The notes under the pieces are model-generated. The model was not told where the DNA came from, made no database searches, and worked only from the letters and a program-made list of their open reading frames with translations. Position numbers and translations under genes: made by a program. A stretch of 64,000 bases of DNA from contig CP136064.1 in assembly GCA_032622095.1 (NCBI GenBank), forward strand, positions 251,786,484 through 251,850,483, read 5' to 3'. How positions within the stretch are numbered: the stretch's first letter is position 1; the number at the start of each line of letters is the position of its first letter. This DNA comes from Siphonodentalium dalli. Taxonomy: Eukaryota; Mollusca; Scaphopoda; Gadilida; Siphonodentaliidae. Below are positions 20,561 to 33,984 of this stretch, piece after piece.

Positions 20561-23500
20561 ATGACATTTTTCACATATATCTTCTAGATCAATTCATGCT
20601 GTTTGAAACTGGTTGAGTAATGCAACTTTATTTTGTGTTTTGTATATTAACTGATCATTGGAGCAATTAAACATGCAAGTATTGGGGTCCTAACCCATTC
20701 CGATCCCTCAAAAATTCGATTTTACCGAATGTGGTATAAAATTTCACAAAAAAATCACAATTGGGATTCTTGTCATATTTCAACAAGAAATGATCAGAAC
20801 TTTGTAATGTAAGTGAGGCATATCATTACCAATAAAAACCAAGTCACTGGAACAAAATTTCTTACTTTGGCTCAAAATGGCTGCCAATATGGCCGCCAAA
20901 ATATGGAAAATGATAAATATTACACCAGCGTGTCCTGCAATCGCTTACAAGTTTTGGTTGATGTATAAAATTGGCTATTCTGCATTCTATACATTGAATA
21001 CTAACATGTCTGATGCACCATAGTTAATTGTTACTATTGTCACCACTGACATCGTCAAAAATATTGGACTTTTCTCTCAAAAACTTGACATAAATATTGG
21101 CAAAAATTAACTTTTCAGGTTTGGACCATTTTTTCAGGTAAAATTTTACTATCTTTGGATTGAAAGGTGTTTATTGTTTTGGTCTATCTTAAGTGTGACA
21201 CCCAAGGATGTTTATAGACCAAATTGCTCAAGATGGCTTCCAAAATGGCAACCAAATTTGTAAAATGTTAATGTTTTACATATATCCCGAACATTCTCTG
21301 CATTATCCGAAAAGGTGACTCACATGGTTATTATACGTGTTAGTTAATTAACTGACAACTACATGTTCTATTCTGGTTGTCCCAAATTCATTGACAAATT
21401 CATTTTAAAGTATGTAATTTTGCCGAGAACCTCTTTTGTAATTTTGGCCATATTTATTGAAAGGAAATGGGCAGAACTTTGAGACAGAACTGAGATGGAC
21501 AATAATCTTTGGCTAGATTCTGGTCCATTATGATAAAAAAAAACATATGTCAACAGGATACAGTGTGGATGCAAAGATCGTAGCCAGGGAGTTACTCTAT
21601 GATCATAACTGTATGTGAGGTGAATAGGTATACATGGAGTTATTGTATGTCATAATTGATGTGAGTAGGTATACAATGAGTGACTATAAATTATGGTTAT
21701 GAGTGGGTTGTCCATGGTAAGATGCATCTAGGTATACAGGGATAGGTCATGGTCAGGTGAATCGATATGCATGGAGTGACTGCATGGTGTATGCCTGTGT
21801 ATATCCAGTACGGGTGCACCCGGTGTGCCTGTATGGTCATTGGTGTGGTGTATGGATATAGCTATTTGGCCATCTATGTGTTGATTATGTATATATGGAG
21901 TGACTGTAAGGTCATGGGTGGGGTGTACATGTGTTGTCTGTATGATCATGGATGGGGTGTGTGATTAAATAGGGAGTTATTTTATGGTTACGAGTAATGT
22001 GTATAGGTATACATGGAATGACTGTACGGTCATGACTGGATATGAATACCTGGAGTAAGCTGGGTGGACATTATCGAGCGTGTGGGTATAGAGGGAGTGT
22101 CCTTGTGGTAACGGGTGGGATGTATATTTATATATCTCGTGGATGTATTATCATTGGTGGGTGTATAGGGCTTAGCTGTATTATCATGGATGGCGTGTAT
22201 GACTATACAGTGAATTGCTGAATTGTAATGTGTAAGGTGTATATGCAGGTATGGATTGTTTGAGTGGTCGTGTGTGCGGGATTTTTGTATATCTGGAAGG
22301 GCTGAATGTCCATTAGTGGGGTTTACATGTATACCTGGAGTGAATCTATGGTCTAGGGTGGGCTGCATATGTATATCGAGTGGTTATATGACTATGTGTG
22401 TCGAATAGGTATACATGTAGTGACTGTATGGTTAATGGTGAGATGAGTACATGTAGGTATACAAGTAGTGACTGTACGATCATAAATGTAATGGACATAT
22501 ATTCATGGGCTGACTAAATGGTCATGTGACAGGCGTATGAGTGTACCTGTTTGGTGACTCGCGGCGGTATGGTCATGTGTAGGTTATACCAGTATACACA
22601 CGTGTTGCTTTATTGTCATGGGCGAGGGATATGTGTATATAGCGAGTGGCTATATGGCCATGGATGAGGTGCATATGTATGCATGGAGTGACTATTCTGA
22701 CATGGCTGTGGTGTATTCGTATATCTTGAGTGGCTATTCGGCTGTAGTGTGACAAATAAGGATACAGGGAGTGACCTGGCCAATGTTGAGGTGAATATGT
22801 ATACAAGGATTGACCATGATCATGTATGAATGTTTTGAATAGGTACGCACGGGGTGACTATATGGCCATAGGTCATGTGAAGGAGTATACCAGGTGACAT
22901 GGGTGAGGGTATGTGTATGAAGCGGATGGCTATATGGCCATTGGTGAGGTGCATATGTATACCGGAGTGACTTTGTTGTGGTGTTGATGTATATATTGAT
23001 TGTCTATTTGACCATGCGTTTGGAGAATAGGTATACAGGGTACGACCTTATGGCCAATGGTGAGATGAATGGGTATACAAGGAGTGACTATTTGGTTATG
23101 TGTCATGTTTAGGAGTATACCCGGTGTTCCTGCATTGTGATGCGTGGCTGTATGGCCATCCGTGGTCATGGGTCAGGTGTACATGTATACAGTGGGTCAC
23201 TATATTGTTATGTCTGTGGCGTTTATGTATATATGTAATGACTGTGTGATAATGGGTGGCTATCGCTTTTCACGATATGACTCTCGGACATGACCTCTCT
23301 ATTGATTAACATATCATTGAGTTATTGTGGAACGCGATAGCCACCCAAGATACTCCATGTGTACATAAACACCACACAAATGACAACATAATCACCCACT
23401 TTATACACGTACACCTGATCATACAGCCATACTTGGTTATACCCGTACATACCACAAATGAAGATACAGCCACGAGTCACCATGCATGAACACCAGGTAT

Positions 23501-23796
23501 ACACATACACCCGACACATGACCATATAGTCACTCTATGTATAAACATTCACTACATTCACGACCATACAGTCACTCAGTGTATAAATATTCACCTCTCC
23601 ATGGACCATACAACCACTACATTTATACCTATTCGCCATACCCATGACCATAGAGTCAATCCAGGTATACATATGCACATCACCAATGGTGAGCCCTTCC
23701 AGATATACCAATACCCGCACATAAGACCACTCATAAGTTCCATTCTTGCCATAATCATACACGCCATCCATGATCATACATCTACTCCCCATACAT
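20561..23796 (+). repeat. 3.23-kb tandem duplication, unit 2
   Basis: Differs from unit 1 by a 5-base insertion (TAAAT-like, at about 21688) and a few substitutions. The junction at 20560/20561 joins CCCCATACAT to ATGACATTTTT, with one or two bases of possible overlap. The near identity indicates a recent event. Confidence 0.9.
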
Positions 23797-23929
23797 CACA
23801 AATGATAACACATCCACAACATATATAAATATACGTCCCATCGTTACCAACAAGGCACTCGCTGTGTACCCACGCATCATTCATGACCATACAATAACTC
23901 CCTGTATACCTATTATCCTCATCTATGAT
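23797..23929 (-). repeat. inner end of reverse minisatellite
   Basis: Continues the reverse-oriented units (CATGACCATACAATAACTCC) into the right inverted repeat. Confidence 0.7.
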
Positions 23930-25318
23930 CACAGAGTAACTCCCTGGCTGCCATCTTGGCTTCCACCCTGTTTCCAGTTGATAAATTTGTATCACAATGG
24001 GCCAGAATACCCACATATCATGGTTCATCTCAGTTCCGTCTCAAAGTGCTGCCCATTTCCTTTCAATAATATGGCCAGAATCACAAAAGAGGTTCTTCGC
24101 AAAATTCCATACTGCAACTTTAAAATGAATTTGTCATGCCCCATACGGAACTGAGACAAACACAATAGAACGTAGTTGTCAGTTAATTAACTAACACGTA
24201 CAATAAGCAAGTGAGTCACAATTGGCTGCCTTTTTTCGGATAACGCAGAGAATAATGTTCGGGATATGTTAACTTTTAACTTTTTACAAATTTGGTTGCC
24301 ATTATGGAAGCCATCTTGAGCAATTTAGTCTATAAACACCGTAGTGTGACACATTTAAGATAGACCAAAACAATAGACATCTTTGTTACCAAAGATAGTT
24401 GTATTTTACTTGAACAAATGGTCGAACCCTGAAAAGTGAATTTTTGCCGATATTTATGTCAAGTTTGTGAGAGAAAAATCCAATATTTCTGGTGATGTCA
24501 GTGGTGACAATAGTAAAAATGATCCATGGTGCATCAGTCATGTTAGTATGCAGTGTATATAATACAGATTAGCCAATTGTATACATCAACCACAACTTGT
24601 AAGCGATTGCAGGACACCCTGGGGCAATATTTATCATTTTCCATATTTTGGCGGCCATTTTCGCAGCCATTTTGAGCCAAGCTAAGATTTTTGGTTCCAG
24701 AGAGTTGGACTATTCATAGCTAATGATATGCCTCACTTACATTACAATGTTCTTTTCATTTCTTGTTGAAATATGACTAGAATCCCAATTGTGATTTTGT
24801 GTAAAATTTGGTACCGCGTTCTGTAAAATCGAATATTTGAGGGATCGGAAGGGGCTAGGACCCCATTAATAGCATATTTAATTGCTCCAATGATCAGTTA
24901 ATATACAAAACACAAATTAAAGTCATACTACTCAACCAGTTCCAAACAGCATGAATTGATCTAGAAGATATATGTGAAAAAATGTCATATTTTCAACTTC
25001 AGGCGTCCATTTTGGCGGCTATATTGGATGGTGAGTTTCAGTTTTGGTCCAAAAAAGTGTCATTATGTCTTAGCTTCACGAAAATATATACATTTGTGTA
25101 CACTTTACCAGATTTTCCCGCTATAATTTGCATAAAACTGACTAAGGGTCTGGTCTGAAAAACGGCGGCCATGATGGACGCCATCTTGTCTGGGGTCTAC
25201 ACGGCCACTTTTTTTTCTTGTTAACATTGCTTAAAAGTTGAAGGACATAATAAGGAACAAAATGAGTGGGGTGAAGTTAAGTCCCAGGGGGGTGCAAGGG
25301 TACCCCTATTAGCTCCCG
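23870..25318 (-). repeat. right long terminal inverted repeat
   Basis: Complement of 16990-18430. The outer end is GGTGCAAGGGTACCCCTATT then AGCTCCCG. A copy of this arm forms 29500-30958. Confidence 0.8.
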
Positions 25319-25321
25319 ACT

Positions 25322-27653
25322 TCCAGATATACCTAGAACTATAAAATGGCTTGTCAGTACCGGTACCGGAACCGCGGTACTAGCAAAGTATCGATACCGG
25401 TACCGGCATGTGTGGTACCGGCGGTACTTTGAGAAGCCCGATTCCACCTAGATCATCATGTGATCTACCATACATGGGGTGTGATGACCTGGTTGAATTA
25501 AGAGCGGTTTGATGGATCACTTCTGTCTTCGAGCTAGATTATACTTATGCTATTTAATGGCATGTTTCTAACGTGGAGGGGTAGATATTATTGAGACCCC
25601 ACTACTCTTCAATTCACACCAAGTTCCAAGCTGTCATGTTCGGATATTAGAACCCATAGCCATAATATATGGTTTATGTTGTGTATACTAGTATAATATA
25701 GTTATTTTCAGTACCTTTATATACCAGTAGTGTGGATAACAATGCATATATATATATTTGTGTATACGTATATTGATTCAACGGATTCAGTGGTTTTGTT
25801 CATTAGTCTATCAAATTTGCGGGGAAAACATGGCCACCAGCAGTATACCCTGTTAAATTTCAAATTTGAATCAATTGGCGCACCCTGCAGCCAGCATTTA
25901 TTGGAGAACTGTTTCTCATGTGGATAGTTTAGGTCACCACTAGACGGGAGCCATATGTTTTTCTCAAAATTTCCTTGTGAAAACATCACTGCCAGCGGTT
26001 ATCTTGAGTTTTACTATTTTTATGGCTAAATAATTTGGTAGATCCCACAGACGACATCCCTTGTCCGATCGTCACCAGATTCCACAATGATCTTCTGGAT
26101 AACCAGGATGAGAGTAATCTATTTTTTTCCGAATTTCGTTAAAAACTTGACAGCAATTTTGTATCTTACTCTTTGTATGACTGAATTCTTTAGCACCTCT
26201 ACAGACCATATCCCCCATCTGATAGTCACCAAACTTCATATTGATCTTCGGGGTGACCACTAGATGGGAGCTATCGAATGCTTTGAATTTCTTTGGAAAA
26301 CATGGTCGCCAGAAACCATCTTCTATTTTGGTTTTTATATACATGTATATCTATGTGTGTGGATAGCCAGTATTACTTGGGTAGTTCAACTTTCCTGTCA
26401 TCATTTGAAATATAAAAATTTACCTGATACATGTAGTCCAATGAAAATTAACAAGCGTCCATAAATTAAATTTACCTATGATCCTATTATTCCTCACAAT
26501 CACATGCACCCTTCAAAATGTTGTTTCGTCGTATCTAATTTTTAATGACCCCGATGGTAATATTGATATAGATACATTTGTCAAACATTTCTTTGTACAA
26601 TGTACAGGTATAAAGTTTGTAACTAAATCTAGAAATATATAATACTAGCTGATGTACTCGACTTCGTTCGGGCTATTTAGGGATATCGTTGTGATCGCCT
26701 TCATTTGGACAGTACCCGGTATATACAGCATCTGGACAAACTATTTTTCAATTGGTCCAGAAACATGCCTATATCAGCACGTTCGATGAAATTGGACCCG
26801 TGCATATTGCTCCCGGGATCGAAGTAGTCCTACACACAAATATTAGTCGGATCGGTCAAGGTCCAGAAACATGCCTATGAGCGAGGTCAGGTTGACACGT
26901 TAAATACCAAATCCGAGTCGGATCGGTCGAGCAGTGTTCGAGTCTATAACACACATACATACATGAATTCACACACACATACATACAGTCATATATTCCA
27001 AAATGTGTAAATCGATAGCTGCAAGAATTATATGATAAATAGTTCACGGGCGACCTGATGCATGCATCTTAGTTTTCTTGTGTTATATGATGTTGCACCA
27101 GGAAGACAAGATGTTTTGATGCTCATAATGTGTTAAGAGTACAATAAACTGAGAAGCTCATACCATAATTGGCTATGCTACTGTGTGTATAACACCTGTT
27201 TTGTAAATTTCATCTTTACACCCTACTGTGTGTATAACGATTCCTACTATTGGTATAAATTTCTACTGTTGTATAAATGTTTCAACGGCACTTTATGTGT
27301 TAAAAGTTTATACCCATAGTAGAACGACCCGTCATTTGACCTCTGGTGACCTCGCTGTCGAAATTTAGCCCAATTTTTCGCCATGCCCGCTTCGCGAAGT
27401 AAATACAAAATTTTTCCGACTCAAAACACACTGAAATGCGATAAGTGGTCTAAACACAGAGATAATATACTATCCAATTCCATTTACTGGGTTTACTTGT
27501 CAAAAATTGACACATTAAAGTTAGTTTAAAGATGTTTTATGCTAGGTGCATGCACCGACAAAGTACACGTTTTATACAGGTCGGCGATAGCTGTTGAAAA
27601 TGTAAACAAAACAAACGCACGTGTTCGTCTGCCTTTCCGTGTTTAAAGCGAAC
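25322..27653. repeat. 2.33-kb flank segment X, copy A
   Basis: From TCCAGATATACCTAGAAC to CGTGTTTAAAGCGAAC it is nearly identical to 31188-33522. It holds a GGTACC-rich block (25353-25430), degenerate ~280-bp units at 25760-26340 (GGGAAAACATGGCCACCAG and GGAAAACATGGTCGCCAG words), and a minus-strand Helitron end. Minus-strand frames at 25717-26344 recur in both copies as repeat by-products. No gene was identified. Confidence 0.9.
26645..27000 (-). mobile_element. Helitron fragment, minus strand (3' end certain)
   Basis: On the minus strand the sequence ends with GCCCGAACGAAGTCGAG, a stem-loop, then TACATCAGCTAG followed by T, the canonical Helitron 3' signature. Upstream it begins near TTTTGGAATATATGAC with a TATG/TGTG-rich leader like the other Helitrons here. 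The exact 5' TC was not fixed. No RepHel ORF, so non-autonomous. Confidence 0.65.
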
Positions 27654-30600
27654 TGGATATGAATACCTGGAGTAAGCTGGGTGGACATTATCGAGCGTGT
27701 GGGTATAGAGGGAGTGTCCTTGTGGTAACGGGTGGGATGTATATTTATATATCTCGTGGATGTATTATCATTGGTGGGTGTATAGGGCTTAGCTGTATTA
27801 TCATGGATGGCGTGTATGACTATACAGTGAATTGCTGAATTGTAATGTGTAAGGTGTATATGCAGGTATGGATTGTTTGAGTGGTCGTGTGTGCGGGATT
27901 TTTGTATATCTGGAAGGGCTGAATGTCCATTAGTGGGGTTTACATGTATACCTGGAGTGAATCTATGGTCTAGGGTGGGCTGCATATGTATATCGAGTGG
28001 TTATATGACTATGTGTGTCGAATAGGTATACATGTAGTGACTGTATGGATAATGGTGAGATGAGTACATGTAGGTATAAAAGTAGTGATTGTACGATCAT
28101 AAATGTAATGGACATCTATACATGGGCTGACTAAATGGTCATGTGACAGGCGTATGGGTGTACCTGTTTGGTGACTCGCGGCGGTATGGTCATGTGTAGG
28201 TTATACCAGTATACACACGTGTTGCTTTATTGTCATGGGCGAGGGATATGTGTATATAGCGAGTGGCTATATGGCCATGGATGAGGTGCATATGTATGCA
28301 TGGAGTGACTATTCTGACATGGCTGTGGTGCATTCGTATATCTTGAGTGGCTATTCGCCTGTAGTGTGACAAATAAGGATACAGGGAGTGACCTGGCCAA
28401 TGTTGAGGTGAATATGTATACAAGGATTGACTATGATCATGTATGAATGTTTTGAATAGGTACGCACGGGGTGACTATATGGCCATAGGTCATGTGAAGG
28501 AGTATACCAGGTGACATGGGTGAGGGTATGTGTATAAAGCGGATAGCTATATGGCCATTGGTGAGGTGCATATGTATACCGGAGTGACTTTGTTGTGGTG
28601 TTGATGTATATATTGATTGTCTATTTGACCATGCGTTTGGAGAATAGGTATACAGGGGACGACCTTATGGCCAATGGTGAGATGAATGGGTATACAAGGA
28701 GTGACTATATGGTTATGTGTCATGTTTAGGAGTATACCCGGTGTTCCTGCATTGCGATGCGTGGCTGTATGACCACCCGTGGTCATGGGTCAGGTGTACA
28801 TGTATACAGTGGGTCACTATATTGTTATGTCTGTGGCGTTTATGTATATATGTAATGACTGTGTGATAATGGGTGGCTATCGCTTTCCACGATATGACTC
28901 TCGGACATGACCTCTCTATTGATTAACATATCATTGAGTTATTGTGGAAAGCGATAGCCACCCAAGATACACATGTAAAACCCACTCCATGTGTACATAA
29001 ACACCACACAAATGACAACATAATCACCCACTTTATACACGTACACCTGATCATACAGCCATACTTGGTTATACCCGTACATACCACAAATGAAGATACA
29101 GCCACGAGTCACCATGCATGAACACCAGGTATACACATACACCCGACACATGACCATATAGTCACTCTATGTATACACATTCACTACATTCACGACCATA
29201 CAGTCACTCATTGTATAAATATTCACCTCACCATGGACCATACAACCACTACATTTATACCTATTCGCCATACCCATGACCACAGAGTCAATCCAGGTAT
29301 ACATATGCACATCACCAATGGTGAGCCCTTCCAGATATACCAATACCCGCACATAAGACCACTCATAAGTTCCATTCTTGCCATACTCATACACGCCATC
29401 CATGATCATACATCTACTCCCCATACATCACAAATGATAACACATCCACAACATATATAAATATACGTCCCATCGTTACCAACAAGGCACTCGCTATGTA
29501 CCCACGCATCATTCATGACCATACAATAACTCCCTGTATACCTATTATCCTCATCTATGATCATAGAGTGACTCCCTGTCTGCCATCTTGGCTTCCACCC
29601 TGTTTCCAGTTGATAAATTTGGTTCACAATGGGCCAGAATACCCACATATCATGGTTCATCTCAGTTCCGTCTCAAAGTGCTGCCCATTTCCTTTCAATA
29701 ATATGGCCAGAATCACAAAAGAGGTCCTTCGCAAAATTCCATACTGCAACTTTAAAATGAATTTGTCATGCCCCATACGGAACTGAGACAAACACAATAG
29801 AACGTAGTTGTCAGTTAATTAACTAACACGTACAATAAGCAAGTGAGTCACAATTGGCTGCCTTTTTTCGGATAACGCAGAGAATAATGTTCGGGATATG
29901 TTAACTTTTAACTTTTTACAAATTTGGTTGCCATTTTGGAAGCCATCTTGAGCAATTTAGTCTATAAACACCGTAGTGTTACACATTTAAGATAGACCAA
30001 AACAATAAACACCTTTGATACCAAAGATAGTTGTATTTTACTTGAACAAATGGTCGAACCCTGAAAAGTGAATTTTTGCCGATATTTATGTCAAGTTTGT
30101 GAGAGAAAAATCCAATATTTCTGGTGATGTCAGTGGTGACAATAGTAAAAATGATCCATGGTGCATCAGTCATGTTAGTATGCAGTGTATATAATACAGA
30201 TTAGCCAATTGTATACATCAACCACAACTTGTAAGCGATTGCAGGACACCCTGGGGCAATATTTACCATTTTCCATATTTTGGCGGCCATTTTCGCAGCC
30301 ATTTTGAGCCAAGGTAAGATTTTTGGTTCCAGAGAGTTGGACTATTCATAGCTAATGATATGCCTCACTTACATTACAATGTTCTTTCCATTTCTTGTTG
30401 AAATATGACTAGAATCCCAATTGTGATTTTTTGTAAAATTTTGTACCTCGTTCTGTAAAATCGAATATTTGAGGGATCGGAAGGGGCTAGGACCCCATTA
30501 ATAGCATATTTAATTGCTCCAATGATCAGTTAATATACAAAACACAAAATAAAGTCATACTACTCAACCAGTTCCAAACAGCATGAATTGATCTAGAAGA

Positions 30601-30958
30601 TATATGTGAAAAAATGTCATATTTTCAACTTCAGGCGGCCATTTTGGCGGCCATCTTGGATGGTGAGTTTCAGTTTTGGTCCAAAAAAGTGTCATTATGT
30701 CTTAGCTTCACGAAAATATATACATTTGTGTACACTTTACCAGATTTTCCCGCTATAATTTGCATAAAACTGACTAAGGGTCTGGTCTGAAAAACGGCGG
30801 CCATGATGGACGCCATCTTGTCTGGGGTCTACACGGCCACTTGTTTTTCTTGTAAAACATTGCTTAAAAGTTGAAGGACATAATAAGGAACAAAATGAGT
30901 GGGGTGAAGTTAAGTCCCAGGGGGGGGGGGGGTGCAAGGGTACCCCTATTAGCTCCCG
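27654..30958. mobile_element. 5'-truncated second copy of the foldback element
   Basis: Corresponds to 22037-25318: forward minisatellite, central hairpin (28871-28963), reverse minisatellite, right inverted repeat ending GGGTACCCCTATTAGCTCCC then G. It starts abruptly at TGGATATGAATACC within the minisatellite. A 15-bp insertion beside the central hairpin and scattered substitutions distinguish it. Confidence 0.9.
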
Positions 30959-31187
30959 GATTTAATAAGTTAAAACAACAAAACGTGTGCAACGAATAGT
31001 TCCATTTTGGTTGATTGAATTGTCTATGTTGTCATTTGCGCATCACTAAACTATACGGAAAGTTTGTTAGTATATTCCAAAATGGTATCTAATATCCCGA
31101 AATAGTTTCTTTATTCTGATATCAATTTATCATTAGTTCAAGTTAATAATAGAGTTCGTGGCTTGTGATTTTCAGCACTGTATTACC
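30959..31187. other. 229-bp segment present only at the second copy
   Basis: Lies between the element terminus and segment X in the second duplicate and is missing from the first, where CTCCCG is followed by ACT and X. It does not resemble LINE coding sequence, so it is not the lost half of the ORF interrupted at 16989. Confidence 0.7.
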
Positions 31188-33522
31188 TCCAGATATACCT
31201 AGAACTATAAAATGGCTTGTCAGTACCGGTACCGGAACCGCGGTACTAGCAAAGTATCGATACCGGTACCGGCATGTGTGGTACCGGCGGTACTTTGAGA
31301 AGCCCGATTCCACCTAGATCATCATGTGATCTACCATACATGGGGTGTGATGACCTGGTTGAATTAAGAGCGGTTTGATGGATCACTTCTGTCTTCGAGC
31401 TAGATTATACTTATGCTATTTAATGGCATGTTTCTAACGTGGAGGGGTAGACATTCTTGAGACCCCACTACTCTTCAATTCACACCAAGTTCCAAGCTGT
31501 CATGTTCGGATATTAGAACCCATAGCCATAATATATGGTTTATGTTGTGTATACTAGTATAATATAGTTATTTTCAGTACCTTTATATACCAGTAGTGTG
31601 GATAACAATGCATATATATATATATTTGTGTATACGTATATTGATTCAACGGATTCAGTGGTTTTGTTCATTAGTCTATCAAATTTGCGGGGAAAACATG
31701 GCCACCAGCAGTATACCCTGTTAAATTTCAAATTTGAATCAATTGGCGCACCCTGCAGCCAGCATTTATTGGAGAACTGTTTCTCATGTGGATAGTTTAG
31801 GTCACCACTAGACGGGAGCCATATTTTTTTCTCAAAATTTCCTTGTGAAAACATCACTGCCAGCGGTTATCTTGAGTTTTACTATTTTTATGGCTAAATA
31901 ATTTGGTAGATCCCACAGACGACATCCCTTGTCCGATCGTCACCAGATTCCACAATGATCTTCTGGATAACCAGGATGAGAGTAATCTATTTATTTCCGA
32001 ATTTCGTTAAAAACTTGACAGCAATTTTGTATCTTACTCTTTGTATGACTGAATTCTTTAGCACCTCTACAGACCATATCCCCCATCTGATAGTCACCAA
32101 ACTTCATATTGATCTTCGGGGTGACCACTAGATGGGAGCTATCGAATGCTTTGAATTTCTTTGGAAAACATGGTCGCCAGCAACCATCTTCTATTTTGGT
32201 TTTTATATACATGTATATCTATGTGTGTGGATAAGCCAGTATTACTTGGGTAGTTCAACTTTCCTGTCATCATTTGAAATATAAAAATTTACCTAATACA
32301 TGTAGTCCAATGAAAATTAACAAGCGTCCATAAATTAAATTTACCTATGATCCTATTATTCCTCACAATCACATGCACCCTTCAAAATTTTGTTTCGTCG
32401 TATCTAATTTTTAATGACCCCGATGGTAATATTGATATAGATACATTTGTCATACATTTCTTTGTACAATGTACAGATATAAAGTTTGTAACTAAATCTA
32501 GAAATATATAATACTAGCTGATGTACTCGACTTCGTTCGTGCTATTTAGGGATATCGTTGTGATCGCCTTCATTTGGAGAGTACCCGGTATATACAGCAT
32601 CTGGACAAACTATTTTTCAATTGGTCCAGAAACATGCCTATATCAGCACGTTCGATGAAATTGGACCCGTGCATATTGCTCCCGGGATCGAAGTAGTCCT
32701 ACACACAAATATTAGTCGGATCGGTCAAGGTCCAGAAACATGCCTATGAGCGAGGTCAGGTTGACACGTTAAATACCAAATCCGAGTCGGATCGGTCGAG
32801 CAGTGTTCGAGTCTATAACACACATACATACATGAATTCACACACACATACATACAGACATATATTCCAAAATGTGTAAATCGATAGCTGCAAGAATTCT
32901 ATGATAAATAGTTCACGGGCGACCTGATGCATGCATCTTAGTTTTCTTGTGTTATATGATGCTGCACCAGGAAGACAAGATGTTTTGATGCTCATAATGT
33001 GTTAAGAGTACAATAAACTGAGAAGCTCATACCATAATTGGCTATGCTACTGTGTGTATAACACCTGTTTTGTAAATTTCATCTTTACACCCTACTGTGT
33101 GTATAACGATTCCTACTATTGGTATAAATTTCTACTGTTGTATAAATGTTTCAACGGCACTTTATGTGTTAAAAGTTTATACCCATAGTAGAACGACCCG
33201 TCATTTGACCTCTGGTGACCTCGCTGTCGAAATTTAGCCCAATTTTTCGCCATGCCCGCTTCGCGAAGTAAATACACAATTTTTCCGACTCAAAACACAC
33301 TGAAATGCGATAAGTGGTCTAAACACAGAGATAATATACTATCCAATTCCATTTACTGGGTTTACTTGTTAAAAATTGACACATTAAAGTTAGTTTAAAG
33401 ATGTTTTATGCTAGGTGCATGCACCGACAAAGTACACGTTTTATACAGGTCGGCGATAGCTGTTGAAAATGTAAACAAAACAAACGCACGTGTTCGGCTG
33501 CCTTTCCGTGTTTAAAGCGAAC
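31188..33522. repeat. flank segment X, copy B
   Basis: About 99% alike to 25322-27653 by eye. After GTTTAAAGCGAAC it continues into GACGGCTTACATTTTG, the unduplicated flank, whereas copy A jumps into the foldback element. Confidence 0.9.
32514..32870 (-). mobile_element. Helitron fragment, minus strand, copy in X-B
   Basis: Duplicate of the fragment at 26645 with the same 3' stem-loop and CTAG. Confidence 0.65.
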
Positions 33523-33789
33523 GACGGCTTACATTTTGACAACAACGTATAGATTGTTAATGGTATCTGCATTGTGGGAAATCTGAATGTGTGTTCACAT
33601 CAACTGACTGTTGCCCAAGAAAGTGGCGGATCACCGAATTTCCTAGAAATATGTATTACTACGCGTGACCCACATTCATGATAGCTTAACATATTTGGGT
33701 CACTCGGTGCACATACATGTTAACAGTCACCAACAGAGTAGCAATACATTTACGAAGCGACCGAAGAATACTAATTATGGTAAAAACAA
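33523..33789. other. no gene seen
   Basis: Nothing recognised. Confidence 0.5.
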
Positions 33790-33932
33790 AATACACCCAT
33801 AGTAGCAGAGAATAAAAAAAAAATTTACCACTCGTGGAATTGTGGTTTTAACCACTCGCCAAAGGCTCGTGGTTAAAACAACAATACAACTCGTGGTGAA
33901 TTTTTTTTATTCTCGGCTACTATGGGTGTATT
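33790..33932. repeat. long hairpin, about 70-bp arms
   Basis: ATACACCCATAGTAGCAGAG, an A run and ACCACTCGTGGAATTGTGGT return as ACAACTCGTGGTGAA, a T run, TCTCGGCTACTATGGGTGTA. The centre near 33862 contains CGCCAAAGGCTCGTGG. Confidence 0.85.
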
Positions 33933-33984
33933 CTATATTTGACGTATGGGCCAGGACAACTCCCATTCTCTCGGTGCGATGTTC

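Larger units (their letters stand above)
16990..25318. mobile_element. large non-coding foldback element, 8.3 kb
   Basis: The ends CGGGAGCTAATAGGGGTACC and GGTACCCCTATTAGCTCCCG are inverted copies, and the inverted similarity continues for about 1.4 kb. Inside lie oppositely oriented ~42-bp minisatellites around a central hairpin. A 3.23-kb tandem duplication enlarges this copy from an inferred ~5.1 kb. No transposase-like ORF was found; the frames present are repeat by-products duplicated in each unit. A poly-C run next to the terminus varies in length (16 C at left, 6 G at right, 13 G in the second copy). It cuts a LINE ORF at its left edge, but the right flank is not LINE, so no target duplication can be read. 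The superfamily is unknown. Compare FB/Galileo-type foldbacks or non-autonomous long-TIR elements. Confidence 0.75.

Noticed and set aside
25353-25430. GGTACCGGTACCGG block as a promoter CpG element
   Set aside because: Short palindromic simple repeat duplicated in both X copies, with no coding region following.
18492-29786. Recurring 60-137-residue His/Thr/Tyr-rich frames
   Set aside because: They sit in the ~42-bp minisatellites and recur only because the segment is duplicated.
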